Shown in pieces: positions 1 to 8,927 of a DNA stretch of 64,000 nucleotides. Origin of the DNA: Paenibacillus pini JCM 16418 (GTDB lineage Bacteria; Bacillota; Bacilli; Paenibacillales; Paenibacillaceae); assembly GCF_000576305.1 (NCBI RefSeq), contig NZ_BAVZ01000005.1, positions 204,749 to 268,748 on the forward strand. The letters are read 5' to 3'. A program made the translations under genes and the position numbers. The notes beneath the pieces are model-generated. The model was not told the DNA's origin. It made no database searches and saw only the letters and a list, made by a program, of their open reading frames with translations. How positions within the stretch are numbered: the first letter of the stretch is position 1; each line of letters begins with the position of its first letter.

Positions 1-579
1 TTTAATCCACTCATTGACGCGGTCGCTATGGTCATCGGCCCACTTCTTAGCGGCTGCTTCCGGCTGCTCACCATCCTCAATAGCAGTCATGATTTCACCC
101 ATTTCATCCGACGACCATTCAAAACGATCAAGGAACGTATACGCTACAGGTTGATCCTCTTTCAATCCTTTGCGAGCAAGGGTATGAATTTCTTCCGCCT
201 CGCCGTAAACCTTCTTAGGATCATCCAAATACTTGAGATCATATTTGGAGAACATCCAGTGAGGTGTCCAGCCCGTAATGATGATGGGTTTCTTATTCTT
301 CATATCTTTCGCTAGTGTAGCTGTCATCGCAGCACCTGATCCTTCAATTAGTTTCCAGTCGGTTAGTTCATACTCTTGCAGTGCTTTGTTGGTAGCCTTC
401 ATAATGCCAGCACCAGGATCGATACCAATAATCTCATACTTCACTTGTTTACCGAAGGATTCGCTGTTAGAACCTGGTTCTTTATCACCACTGCTTGCGT
501 TATTGTTCGAATTGCAGGCAGAAAGCATGAGTACACTAGCGAGTCCTAGCATCATCATCCATTTGGTTTGTTTTTTCAT
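1..579 (-). CDS. opuAC: Glycine betaine ABC transporter substrate-binding lipoprotein (partial)
   Basis: Binds glycine betaine or a related compatible solute outside the membrane and delivers it to the OpuAA/OpuAB importer. The 193 codons present begin with a lipoprotein signal (MKKQTKWMMM..., lipobox LSAC followed by an Asn/Ser-rich linker). The mature part has typical OpuAC features, including IIITGWTPHWMF, whose aromatic residues belong to the ligand pocket in this family. The gene is cut by the left edge, so its C-terminus is missing. It starts one base after the permease stop, as third gene of a minus-strand operon. Choline or proline betaine as ligand cannot be excluded. Confidence 0.9.
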   Translation of the reverse strand, partial: MKKQTKWMMMLGLASVLMLSACNSNNNASSGDKEPGSNSESFGKQVKYEIIGIDPGAGIMKATNKALQEYELTDWKLIEGSGAAMTATLAKDMKNKKPIIITGWTPHWMFSKYDLKYLDDPKKVYGEAEEIHTLARKGLKEDQPVAYTFLDRFEWSSDEMGEIMTAIEDGEQPEAAAKKWADDHSDRVNEWIK

Positions 580-580
580 A

Positions 581-1414
581 TTATCGTCTCCTTTTATTCG
601 AAGTAAATAATCGTTGCGTAAAGCGATCTAATACGATAGCCAAAATAACTACAGCAAGTCCAGCTTCAAAACCTTTACCAATTTGGAGCTGTGTAACTGC
701 GCGGTATACTTCGGCACCAATACCTTGGGCACCAATCATGGAAGCAATGACAACCATAGAGAGGGATAACATAATCGTCTGATTAATTCCTGCCATTAAT
801 GTTGGTAATGCCAAAGGAATCTGTACTTTAAAGAGCTTCTGCATCGATGTTGATCCAAAGGCGTCCGCTGCTTCAGTAAGCTCGCCCGATACTTGCTTAA
901 TGCCGAGTAGCGTCAAGCGAATTGTAGGGGGAATAGCAAAGATAACAGATGCAATGACACCCGGTACCACACCAAGACTAAAGAATGTCACAGCTGGGAG
1001 CAGATATACGAATGCTGGCATGGTTTGCATGAAATCGAGCAAAGGAGTAATGATTCGTGCTGCGCCTTTGCTATATGCACACCATATTCCAATCGGAACT
1101 CCGAGAATAACGGAGATCAATGCTGATGTAATGACTAGACTAAGCGTATCCATGGTCTGTGACCAGAAGCCCAAGTTGTAGATTAACAGAAACCCGACTA
1201 CAGAGAACAAGGTCAATGAAATCCGTCCTACCAAGAAGGCGAGAACACCAAGTATGGCAATAAACAGCAGCGGATGGGGAAGCATGAACAGCCAATTAAA
1301 GGCGTTTACGACCCCTTCAATGACAGAGGATATAATGTCAAACAAGAATACTAAATGATCCTCCATCCAGCTAACGATCGTTTCAATCCAATCAGCTAAT
1401 GGTATTTTCTGCAT
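581..1414 (-). CDS. opuAB: Glycine betaine ABC transporter permease
   Basis: Membrane channel subunit of the OpuA importer, 277 residues, with several hydrophobic segments and the BPD_transp_1 coupling loop (around EAADAFGSTSMQKLFKVQIP) that contacts the ATPase. A longer reading frame begins at 1456, but AAGGAGGTGG at 1421-1430 lies six bases upstream of the ATG at 1414, so that start is chosen. The gene overlaps the end of opuAA by 23 bases, which indicates translational coupling. Family and gene order are clear. Confidence 0.93.
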   Translation of the reverse strand: MQKIPLADWIETIVSWMEDHLVFLFDIISSVIEGVVNAFNWLFMLPHPLLFIAILGVLAFLVGRISLTLFSVVGFLLIYNLGFWSQTMDTLSLVITSALISVILGVPIGIWCAYSKGAARIITPLLDFMQTMPAFVYLLPAVTFFSLGVVPGVIASVIFAIPPTIRLTLLGIKQVSGELTEAADAFGSTSMQKLFKVQIPLALPTLMAGINQTIMLSLSMVVIASMIGAQGIGAEVYRAVTQLQIGKGFEAGLAVVILAIVLDRFTQRLFTSNKRRR

Positions 1415-2612
1415 TAGGGCCCACCTCCTTGGCATTGCTTTCTCCAGCGAGTGCACCGAGAACGGCTCCTCGCACGATGACGCCGACTAATCGGTTACTA
1501 TCATCGACAACGGCCAAAGGTACCTTGGCCAGACTTGTTACTTCAAATAGTTCATTAATAAGAACATCCGGATGTACACGTGGTCCATCCACAATGAGTA
1601 TATCTTCGAGTGTTCTACCACTGCGCATGGCTTCAGAAGCATCCTCTGCTGTAATTACGCCTAACATCCGCTTGCTGCGGTCGATGACGAATAGATTAGA
1701 AATTCCGCGCTCACGCATCAGTTCCAGTGCTACACGAGGTCCTCGGTCGATCATGATTGTCTCTGGGCGGCGCATCACATGAGAGGCTGTAAGAACTTTA
1801 GATAAATCTACGTCCTCGACAAACCGTTCCACATAGGAGTTCGCAGGCTGGGTCAATATCTCTTCAGGCGTACCTATTTGTACCACAGCCCCATCCTTCA
1901 TTAAGGCAATTCGATCTCCAATCCGCAAGGCTTCATCGAGGTCATGTGTAATGAAGATAATAGTCTTCTTCATTTTCTCTTGTAGCTCCAGTAATTCATC
2001 TTGCATATCCCGGCGAATGAGCGGATCGAGTGCACTGAAGGCCTCATCCATCAGTAACACTTCAGGATCATTGGCTAATGCTCTTGCGAGTCCGACACGT
2101 TGCTGCATACCACCGCTTAACTCATCTGGACGTTTATTCTCCCAACCTTCGAGTCCAACCAAAGCAAGTGATTGTTTGGCTTTGTCACGGCGCTTTTGTT
2201 TATCTTTCTTTTGAATTTCTAGGCCGTACTCTACATTTTCGAGAACCGTACGATGTGGAAATAGCGCAAACTTCTGAAAGACCATACTGATGGTCTCGCG
2301 TCGAACCTTACGCAACTGTTCCTTGTTCATTTTCATTAAATCCTTGCCATGAACAAGAATTTCTCCCCCCGTAGGCTCGATAAGTCTGTTTAACATTCGC
2401 ACTAAAGTAGACTTACCACTACCGGATAGACCCATAATGACGAAGATCTCACCTTCCTCAATAGAGAGGCTGGCACGATTAACGCCAACCGTTACAGATT
2501 TTTCTTTGGCTAGCTTCTCTTTAGTCCAGCCTTGTTCGAGGAGCTCTAAACTCTGCTCGGCATGTGGACCGAACAATTTACTCACTTGTTTAATTTGTAA
2601 GATGGACATCAT
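1392..2612 (-). CDS. opuAA: Glycine betaine ABC transporter ATP-binding protein with CBS domains
   Basis: Cytoplasmic ATPase that powers compatible-solute import, 406 residues. Visible features: Walker A GLSGSGKST, signature LSGGMQQRVGLARAL, Walker B VLLMDEAFSALDP, switch histidine in FITHDLDEAL, then two CBS repeats in the C-terminal third. In related transporters (for example lactococcal OpuA) the CBS module senses ionic strength and/or binds c-di-AMP; that is family knowledge and was not shown here, but it is interesting beside the c-di-AMP riboswitches at 38.7-39.7 kb. First gene of the operon; an AAGGGGG ribosome site precedes the start. Confidence 0.94.
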   Translation of the reverse strand: MMSILQIKQVSKLFGPHAEQSLELLEQGWTKEKLAKEKSVTVGVNRASLSIEEGEIFVIMGLSGSGKSTLVRMLNRLIEPTGGEILVHGKDLMKMNKEQLRKVRRETISMVFQKFALFPHRTVLENVEYGLEIQKKDKQKRRDKAKQSLALVGLEGWENKRPDELSGGMQQRVGLARALANDPEVLLMDEAFSALDPLIRRDMQDELLELQEKMKKTIIFITHDLDEALRIGDRIALMKDGAVVQIGTPEEILTQPANSYVERFVEDVDLSKVLTASHVMRRPETIMIDRGPRVALELMRERGISNLFVIDRSKRMLGVITAEDASEAMRSGRTLEDILIVDGPRVHPDVLINELFEVTSLAKVPLAVVDDSNRLVGVIVRGAVLGALAGESNAKEVGPNAENTIS

Positions 2613-2703
2613 ATACCCCCTTGATTGCTTTTCCTATAAAAAGAACCTTCGAACGCTCATGATACTTAAAAACCTATGCATAACATTGTAACAATCAGTC
2701 TAT

Positions 2704-2733
2704 ATAGTATCAAACGTTTTAACGGTATGTAAA
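2704..2733 (-). promoter_or_regulatory. Predicted sigma-A promoter of opuA operon
   Basis: Read on the minus strand, a -35 TTTACA (2728-2733) and a -10 TACTAT (2704-2709) are separated by 18 bases, about 90 bases upstream of opuAA. This is assigned by consensus only. Confidence 0.45.
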
Positions 2734-2737
2734 GAAC

Positions 2738-2755
2738 GTACAGATAAAACTGTAC
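2738..2755. promoter_or_regulatory. Palindrome, candidate operator for the GbsR-like repressor
   Basis: GTACAG and CTGTAC form a perfect 6-6-6 inverted repeat around an AT spacer. It sits four bases upstream of the predicted opuA -35 and between opuA and the divergent gbsR-like gene. The position suits an operator for that regulator; which protein binds is inference. Confidence 0.4.
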
Positions 2756-2935
2756 AAAGCATACTCCGATTTCCTTCGAGTTTCTCCCAATCGCTGACTT
2801 GTTGCCAGCTTTACATTTAAAAATGGTTTTTTTACAATAGACATTGAAGGTTTGGCCTTATTAATTTCTGCTTGGATGATGGATAATATACAAAAGGCAT
2901 GTAAAGAATGGTTGAACTATAAGGAGGTTGCAAGC

Positions 2936-3496
2936 ATGGGCTTGGACCAATTCAGTGAAGAACACGACGAAGCTTTGCATAAGATGCGAAAGCGCGTCAT
3001 TGAAACAATAGGAAGAAACATGGATTTATATGGAATATCTCAATCTACAGGACATCTATACGGCATGTTATTTTTTGCAGATCAACCGATGACGCTGGAC
3101 CAAATGGGCAGTGAGATGAAGATGAGCAAGACCAGTATGAGTACGGGTATACGAACATTACTGGATTTGAAAATGGTTAATAAGGTGTGGGAAAAAGGAT
3201 CACGTAAGGATTTGTATGAGGTTGAGTATGATTGGTATCAAACCTTCACCGACTTTTTTGATGTTAAATGGAGAAAATCAGTTGAAGCAAACATTATGAT
3301 ACTTAGAAAATCCATAGATGAGATGGATCGAATGCTGGAAGAGTATGCGGGGAATCCTGAACTCTTCGCTGCGCTTCAGAAGGATAAGATGAAGCTTCAC
3401 GAGGCAGTATCATATTATCAATGGCTGGACAGGCTTATTGATACGTTTGAGAGTGGGGAAATATTTAAGTTGGTCCCGAAGGAGCCACCTATGTAA
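2936..3496 (+). CDS. GbsR/OpcR-family transcriptional regulator
   Basis: Winged-helix repressor of 186 residues in the MarR-like GbsR family, which controls choline and glycine betaine uptake or synthesis genes in Bacillus. The helix-turn-helix lies around residues 45-80 (MTLDQMGSEMKMSKTSMSTG), followed by a helical dimer region with an aromatic cluster. An upstream ATG exists at 2852, but AAGGAGG at 2921-2927 points to the ATG at 2936, and length then matches the family. Divergent from opuA, so it probably represses that operon. A terminator follows at once. Confidence 0.85.
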   Translation: MGLDQFSEEHDEALHKMRKRVIETIGRNMDLYGISQSTGHLYGMLFFADQPMTLDQMGSEMKMSKTSMSTGIRTLLDLKMVNKVWEKGSRKDLYEVEYDWYQTFTDFFDVKWRKSVEANIMILRKSIDEMDRMLEEYAGNPELFAALQKDKMKLHEAVSYYQWLDRLIDTFESGEIFKLVPKEPPM

Positions 3497-3511
3497 TTTG
3501 ATAAAGACTGG

Positions 3512-3540
3512 AAACCGGATACTCTTGTATCCGGTTTTTT
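3512..3540 (+). terminator. Rho-independent terminator after gbsR-like gene
   Basis: AAACCGGATA (3512-3521) pairs perfectly with TATCCGGTTT (3528-3537) around a six-base loop and runs into a T tract. Confidence 0.85.
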
Positions 3541-3586
3541 AGCGTATAGTATACTTATACATATTTGAGGGATAGGCGGGGATAAA

Positions 3587-4282
3587 ATGACGGTAAGTAT
3601 ACTACTTGTTGAAGATGACTCTTCTATTGGCGAAATGGTAGAAAGCTATTTAACGATGGAGGGATTTCGCATTGTACATGCGAAGGATGGCGAAGAAGCG
3701 CTTAAGCGATTCAGCGAGGAACCGTTCGATCTGGTACTGCTGGATATGATGCTTCCTAAGATCAGTGGAATGGATTTTCTGAAGAAGATTAGGCAAAACA
3801 GTCATGTGCCCGTCCTGATCGTATCCGCCAAAGATAGCGAGGTGGATAAAGCCCTTGGACTAGGCTTCGGCGCGGATGATTACATTACGAAACCATTTTC
3901 AATGATTGAACTTACAGCTAGAGTGAAGGCGGCTGTTAGGCGTGCAACGCATTATATCATCCCTCAAGAAAAGCCCGCGCAGGTTGTTCAAATCCATCAG
4001 CTAAGTATGGATATGGATAATCTGACTGTAAGCAAGAATGGTGTGGAGCTCAAGCTAACTGCGAAAGAATTACAGCTTTTGAAGTTATTTTTACTAAATC
4101 CCAAAAAGGTATTTACGAAGCAGCAAATTTTCAATTCCGTGTGGAATGATGATTATTTCGGGGATGAGAATGTCATTAACGTACATATGAGTCGTTTACG
4201 TGAGAAGATTGAGGACAACCCTTCTGAGCCTATGTACATCAAAACCCTATGGGGAATCGGCTATCGGTTAGGTGAATTTTAA
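3587..4282 (+). CDS. OmpR-family response regulator (YcbL-like)
   Basis: DNA-binding response regulator of 231 residues. The receiver domain has acidic pocket residues ED near position 10, phospho-acceptor Asp53 in LLDMMLP and Lys in KPFS. A winged-helix DNA-binding domain fills residues 130-231. It is followed without a gap by a histidine kinase and then an ABC ATPase and permease. That order and those lengths match B. subtilis ycbLMNO. It probably activates the adjacent exporter, as usual for such modules. Confidence 0.9.
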   Translation: MTVSILLVEDDSSIGEMVESYLTMEGFRIVHAKDGEEALKRFSEEPFDLVLLDMMLPKISGMDFLKKIRQNSHVPVLIVSAKDSEVDKALGLGFGADDYITKPFSMIELTARVKAAVRRATHYIIPQEKPAQVVQIHQLSMDMDNLTVSKNGVELKLTAKELQLLKLFLLNPKKVFTKQQIFNSVWNDDYFGDENVINVHMSRLREKIEDNPSEPMYIKTLWGIGYRLGEF

Positions 4283-4283
4283 A

Positions 4284-5216
4284 ATGATCCTTGCGTTGCT
4301 GGTTGTTATTGCGCTGCTGCTCTTCTGGAATGGTTTTCAGTACTTTTCTAGGAAAAATCGTAATCAGGATATACAGTATATGACGTCTAAGCTAAGCCGT
4401 ATTTTGAATGAATCTTCCTCGGAGCAATTAATGGTCGTTACGGATGATCATCATATTCGGTCCTTATTAAGCGTGATAAATGAAATGCTAACAATGAAGC
4501 TTCAGACGGAGGCGGATTTTACCCGCACAGAACTTGCTATGCGAAGAATGCTTTCGAATATTTCACATGATCTAAAGACACCTCTAACGGTTGTGCTCGG
4601 ATACATGGAAACGCTGCTAAGGCATCCGGAACTAAGCCCTTTGGAAAGAGAGAAGTTATTAATTAAGGTACATGCGAAGGCAGGAGAGGTGGTTGAATTA
4701 ATGAACCGATTTTTCGATCTTGCGAAGCTAGAATCAGGGGATAAAGAGCTTCCCCTTACCCGTGTACATATGAATGAAATTTGTCGTAACAATATGCTGA
4801 TGTTCTATGATTCCATAGAGTCTCATGGTTTTGAAGTGGTGATTGATATCCAAGACGCACCGATCTATGCATGGGCAAATGAAGAAGCACTTGACCGCGC
4901 TCTGGGCAATTTGTTATCCAATGCGATCAGGTATGGTAATGATGGGAAGGCCATAGGCATGGCGCTACGCAGCGATGAGCAACATGTATACATCGATGTG
5001 TGGGATCAAGGAAAGGGAATAAGTGAACGTGAGCAAGAGCTTATTTTTGAACGAATGTATACGCTAGAAGATTCTAGGAACAAAGCTTTTCAAGGAAGTG
5101 GACTTGGACTCACGATAACGAAAAGACTGATCGAACAGCTTGAAGGTGATATCCAGGTGCGTAGTAAGCCCTATGCTCAAACCGTGTTCACGATTCGTTT
5201 GCGACGTCTTTCTTAA
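4284..5216 (+). CDS. Sensor histidine kinase (YcbM-like)
   Basis: Membrane histidine kinase of 310 residues: one N-terminal membrane segment (about residues 1-17), no sizeable extracellular domain, HisKA with phospho-acceptor His95 in ISHDLKTPLT, and a HATPase domain with N box (LGNLLSNAIRYG) and G boxes (DQGKGI, GSGLGLTI). The start could also be GTG at 4272, overlapping the regulator. The ATG at 4284 is preferred because it lies just after the regulator stop and behind a TAGGTG site. Lacking a sensor domain, it may sense through the membrane or through its ABC partner. Confidence 0.88.
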   Translation: MILALLVVIALLLFWNGFQYFSRKNRNQDIQYMTSKLSRILNESSSEQLMVVTDDHHIRSLLSVINEMLTMKLQTEADFTRTELAMRRMLSNISHDLKTPLTVVLGYMETLLRHPELSPLEREKLLIKVHAKAGEVVELMNRFFDLAKLESGDKELPLTRVHMNEICRNNMLMFYDSIESHGFEVVIDIQDAPIYAWANEEALDRALGNLLSNAIRYGNDGKAIGMALRSDEQHVYIDVWDQGKGISEREQELIFERMYTLEDSRNKAFQGSGLGLTITKRLIEQLEGDIQVRSKPYAQTVFTIRLRRLS

Positions 5217-5322
5217 CCTCAGACATGAACCTTAAGATATTCGTAAGAATTAAGCAACAAAAATGAAAATGTTAAGGGATAGAATGATCTTAAGGAAGTA
5301 AATAAGAGGGGGCAAGAGCCAA

Positions 5323-6246
5323 ATGAGTTACATCGTGAGCACACGTCATGTTAGTAAAATATATAAAGGTAAAGAAGTCGTTTCAGATGTGAGTTTAAAC
5401 ATCACTAAAGGTCAAATTTACGGTTTTCTAGGTCCCAATGGAGCAGGTAAGACGACTTTAATGAGAATGCTCTTAAATTTGGTGAAGCCAACTAGCGGGG
5501 AAATTGAACTTTTCGGAGAGCAATTGAAGCCAGGCTCGGTAGAATTGTTTAAGCGAATGGGTAGCATTATTGAATATCCAGTATTTTATGAAAAATTAAC
5601 AGCTAAAGAAAACATGGAGCTACACTGCGAATATATGGGTTTACATAATACGAAGGCCATTGGAGAGGCGCTAGAAATGGTTAAGCTCACTTCGATTGAC
5701 GGCAAGGCAGTAGGAGAATTTTCCTTGGGAATGAAGCAGAGGCTCGGAATGGCTCGTGCGATTGTTACCAAGCCTGAACTGCTCATTCTAGATGAACCCA
5801 TCAATGGACTAGACCCAGTGGGTATCAAGGAGTTTAGAAGTCTGTTCCGTATGCTCAGTAAGGAATATCGTATGACCCTGTTTATTTCGAGTCATCTGCT
5901 TAGCGAAATTGAGCAGGTCGCCGATACGATTGGCATCATCCAGAACGGCAAGTTTATGGAAGAAATAGCTATGGATGATATCCGTAATCGTAATACCGAT
6001 TACATTGAAGTCGTCACACCGCAATGCAAACAAGCAGCATTCATTCTGGAAAATGACCTGAACATTCGTAATTTTCGTATTATCGGAAATAATATCATTC
6101 GTATTTATGAATCGGGCATCTCGCAACCAGAAGTGACGAAAGTGCTAGTCCTTAACGATATATCTATTGAATCGATCAACCATAAACACACTTCACTTGA
6201 GGAATACTTCATGCATCAGATCGACGGAGGTGAGAAATATGCTTAA
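5323..6246 (+). CDS. ABC transporter ATP-binding protein (YcbN-like)
   Basis: ATPase of 307 residues from the bacitracin/lantibiotic export group. Walker A GPNGAGKTTL, signature FSLGMKQRLGMARA, Walker B LLILDEPINGLDP, and the LFISSHLLSEIEQ switch are all present; the C-terminal 80 residues are the usual accessory region. Length equals that of B. subtilis YcbN as I recall it. The end overlaps the permease start by 8 bases. It probably serves self-protection against a cell-wall-active peptide; the substrate is unknown. Confidence 0.9.
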   Translation: MSYIVSTRHVSKIYKGKEVVSDVSLNITKGQIYGFLGPNGAGKTTLMRMLLNLVKPTSGEIELFGEQLKPGSVELFKRMGSIIEYPVFYEKLTAKENMELHCEYMGLHNTKAIGEALEMVKLTSIDGKAVGEFSLGMKQRLGMARAIVTKPELLILDEPINGLDPVGIKEFRSLFRMLSKEYRMTLFISSHLLSEIEQVADTIGIIQNGKFMEEIAMDDIRNRNTDYIEVVTPQCKQAAFILENDLNIRNFRIIGNNIIRIYESGISQPEVTKVLVLNDISIESINHKHTSLEEYFMHQIDGGEKYA

Positions 6247-6928
6247 ACTAATCAAGCTCGAAATGAAAAAGAATAAGTTTGGATGGTATTGGAAAGGTGC
6301 AGCGATTGCCAATATTGTTATTCTTCTCTTTATCTGGCTAATCGCATTTACTCAAGAGAGTGAGGATGTAGCATTCTCTAACTTTGAGGAGTTATATTCT
6401 ACGATTGGTATTTTTGTCAGAGCTACGTTCGCTATATTCGCTTCCGTATTAATTAGTAGACTGATCATTGATGAGTATAAGAATAAGACCATGACCGTAC
6501 TTTTTACCTATCCTATCTCTAGGAAGAAATTAATGATTGCTAAACTCATTTTGATTATCGGAATGACCTTGGTTTCGATTCTGGTTTCCATGCTTTTTGT
6601 ATCCACTACGTTTACCATCTTGAATGCTTATTTTCAATTTATTCCTGGATCGCCGAATGCTGATCTTCTGTTCAATCAAGGATTTCACCTCCTAATCGTA
6701 GCCATTTCTACAGCCGGGTTAAGCTTGATTCCACTATACTTTGGGATGCGTAAGAAGTCAGTATCTGCAACAATCGTATCTTCGGTTCTTATCATTTCTG
6801 TGATTAGCTCCTCGAATAAGGATTTCTCACTTGGTTCATTTCTGAGTGTATCCATTTCGCTTGGGATTCTCGGTCTCTTCATTGCTTACTTGTCATTCCG
6901 AAATGTAGATCGTACGGATATTGTGTAA
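6239..6928 (+). CDS. ABC transporter permease (YcbO-like)
   Basis: ABC-2 type membrane subunit of 229 residues with about six hydrophobic segments and the conserved cytoplasmic stretch IDEYKNKTMTVLFTYPISRK. CGGAGG at 6225-6230 fixes the ATG at 6239; a longer frame from 6167 runs inside the ATPase gene and is rejected. It completes the kinase/regulator/exporter module. Confidence 0.88.
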   Translation: MLKLIKLEMKKNKFGWYWKGAAIANIVILLFIWLIAFTQESEDVAFSNFEELYSTIGIFVRATFAIFASVLISRLIIDEYKNKTMTVLFTYPISRKKLMIAKLILIIGMTLVSILVSMLFVSTTFTILNAYFQFIPGSPNADLLFNQGFHLLIVAISTAGLSLIPLYFGMRKKSVSATIVSSVLIISVISSSNKDFSLGSFLSVSISLGILGLFIAYLSFRNVDRTDIV

Positions 6929-6952
6929 ATAAAGGACTGAACGAATACTCAA

Positions 6953-7465
6953 TCATGCTTTAGGATTAGGCGGCGATGGCACAGCAGGTTCTCGGTTTAG
7001 ACCGAGTCTGCGGCCTGCCGTCTCTTTTTTTCCTACTGCGGGTACGTGCATGCCTGCTTTGGCAAGACCAGAGATTGGCATATTGTTGTATACCGCTTCA
7101 TATTGACCCTGCGGAATAAGATAAGTCTCGTGAAAAATACCTACGGTACCATCTGTTCCAATACTACGGTTAAAATCACGCCAAGCCTTAAGATGATTCT
7201 CCCCGTGCCGTGCATACTTCTCTAATTGTTCAAAAGATGACCAATATTGAACAAGCAGAACCCCTCGCCAAGACAGATGGTAACTACCATCCAAGAATCC
7301 AAGCTCACGGTTTATATACAGTTCCTTAATCATACGTGGCATCGCCATGAATACAGGTAACCATTTATGCACAGCCCATAGTCGGTTGATCCGCATACCA
7401 ATGTGAAATACAACGAAAGAATCATCCATTTGTGCGGTATATCTACCTGGAACAACTTTACTCAT
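6953..7465 (-). CDS. DUF4188 / monooxygenase af470-like protein
   Basis: Small cytoplasmic protein of 170 residues with the PF13826 pattern (VVFHIGMRINRLW, MPRMIKEL, WRGVLLVQYWSSFEQLEKYA), a dimeric alpha-beta fold related to antibiotic-biosynthesis monooxygenases. No biochemical role is firmly known for bacterial members. AAGGAGGA eight bases upstream selects the start at 7465. It overlaps the upstream TetR gene by 8 bases, so the regulator and this protein form one operon, probably self-repressed. Confidence 0.78.
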   Translation of the reverse strand: MSKVVPGRYTAQMDDSFVVFHIGMRINRLWAVHKWLPVFMAMPRMIKELYINRELGFLDGSYHLSWRGVLLVQYWSSFEQLEKYARHGENHLKAWRDFNRSIGTDGTVGIFHETYLIPQGQYEAVYNNMPISGLAKAGMHVPAVGKKETAGRRLGLNREPAVPSPPNPKA

Positions 7466-8120
7466 CACTAAATTCCTCCTTAGATTGTTGCTTCTCAATT
7501 CGTTTCAAATGATCTTCGTATACTGGAAATACATCGGCAGCTGCATAAATTCGTGAGGTCAGAAATGCACCATAAAACACAGTGAATAAAAACTGTACTG
7601 CATCAAGCACACTTACCCCCGGCTTTAATTGCCCGTCTTGTTCCGCCTCGGACATACATTTACGGAATACCTCGAACATATCGGGCGTCCGGGCACCTTG
7701 TTCTTCATGTCCCTCAAAGAGGAGGTGGACCTCTGCCTGACTGAGTTCGGGCATTTTCGGATGCATGTTCATTTCTGCCAAGAAAGCGATAAGACTCGGC
7801 ATGAGTCCATGATTTGCTCGTGACATTTCCGCAACTTGACCAAGTATATATCGCACACCTTCAAACCCGCGTAAGGATCGTTCTTCGATGTCAATGATCC
7901 ATTGGGTTAACAAGACACGCATCGTATACACAAGCAAATCTTCTTTTTTAGGAAAAAATTTAAAGAAGGTCACACGTGACACTTCTGCTTGCCTGCATAT
8001 ATCATCCAGCATCACATCCCGGAACATCTGATCTCCAATCAATGACATGCTGGCTTGGAACAATGCAATTTTGGTCTTGGCTTTTTTAAGTTCACGTAGA
8101 GGGAACAGGGTGTAGTTCAT
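7458..8120 (-). CDS. TetR-family transcriptional regulator
   Basis: 220 residues with an N-terminal TetR helix-turn-helix around residues 25-60 (MLDDICRQAEVSRVTFFKFFPKKEDL lies here) and a ligand-binding helical C-terminus. AAGGAGG precedes the start. Translationally coupled to the DUF4188 gene, which is its likely target. Inducer unknown. Confidence 0.85.
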   Translation of the reverse strand: MNYTLFPLRELKKAKTKIALFQASMSLIGDQMFRDVMLDDICRQAEVSRVTFFKFFPKKEDLLVYTMRVLLTQWIIDIEERSLRGFEGVRYILGQVAEMSRANHGLMPSLIAFLAEMNMHPKMPELSQAEVHLLFEGHEEQGARTPDMFEVFRKCMSEAEQDGQLKPGVSVLDAVQFLFTVFYGAFLTSRIYAAADVFPVYEDHLKRIEKQQSKEEFSDE

Positions 8121-8324
8121 GAGAGATGTCCTCCTTTAATCATTAACTTATGTAAATAAATTAACTTAAGTACAGTTATTTTGTCAAGATGAAGCGAGCT
8201 GGGTTGAGGTATAGTCTTAAGAAATTCGTAAGGTCCGAGTAAGAGAAAAGAGAGCCTTGTTCTATACAATATCAATTAGAGAGAGGGTAACATCGAATAA
8301 GGTTTTTCACAGGGAGAGAATACA

Positions 8325-8927
8325 ATGACAATGATGAATATGATTAGTACAGCATCCAGAACAGGGATACAATCAGCATGGATGATATGGGAAGGTATAT
8401 TCGATCAAATCACAAAGCTGCGGAGCATATCTGTTACACAATATGGCATATGTAAGCTGGTCATCAAGAAACACCGCGGGAGAACTATGACTTGTGCGGA
8501 CGGATGCATGATACATGCTGGAGATTGGGTGGGGGAGCTTCATCTGGATAATCGAATGGTGTTGGAGCTGTCACGTACGAATGGACCAGAGCGAACGGCA
8601 CTCATGACGGCACGGATGCTGCGTAAATCGCTTGAGCAAATCAGCAATGAAGCAGAGCATAATCCTGAGCTTAGAACGTTACAAGCCTTATCAGGTATCA
8701 CACTGCTACATCGAGGCATTATTCACGGTTTAGGGTTCGAACTACATCCGATTAAATCAAAATGGCTCAGAAGGTGGATGACATTCTATCTTAGATTCTT
8801 ACTTCGGGTGCTAAATCCGGTAGGTAAACAACGTGTAAAGCAGAATACTGCTAAACTTGTTCCCATGATGCTGTTAATGTCTAGAGAATCGCTGATCCAT
8901 CGTTATCGAAAAGAAGTGATGTTATGA
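8325..8927 (+). CDS. YkoP-like protein
   Basis: Basic protein of 200 residues resembling B. subtilis YkoP (motifs ADGCMIHAGDWVGELHLDN and LHRGIIHGLGFELHPI). No signal peptide is visible; the C-terminal half has hydrophobic patches. Its stop overlaps the start of a polysaccharide deacetylase by four bases, so the two probably act together in cell-wall or surface glycan modification. The ykoP neighbourhood in B. subtilis also contains glycan genes. Function is not established. Confidence 0.6.
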   Translation: MTMMNMISTASRTGIQSAWMIWEGIFDQITKLRSISVTQYGICKLVIKKHRGRTMTCADGCMIHAGDWVGELHLDNRMVLELSRTNGPERTALMTARMLRKSLEQISNEAEHNPELRTLQALSGITLLHRGIIHGLGFELHPIKSKWLRRWMTFYLRFLLRVLNPVGKQRVKQNTAKLVPMMLLMSRESLIHRYRKEVML

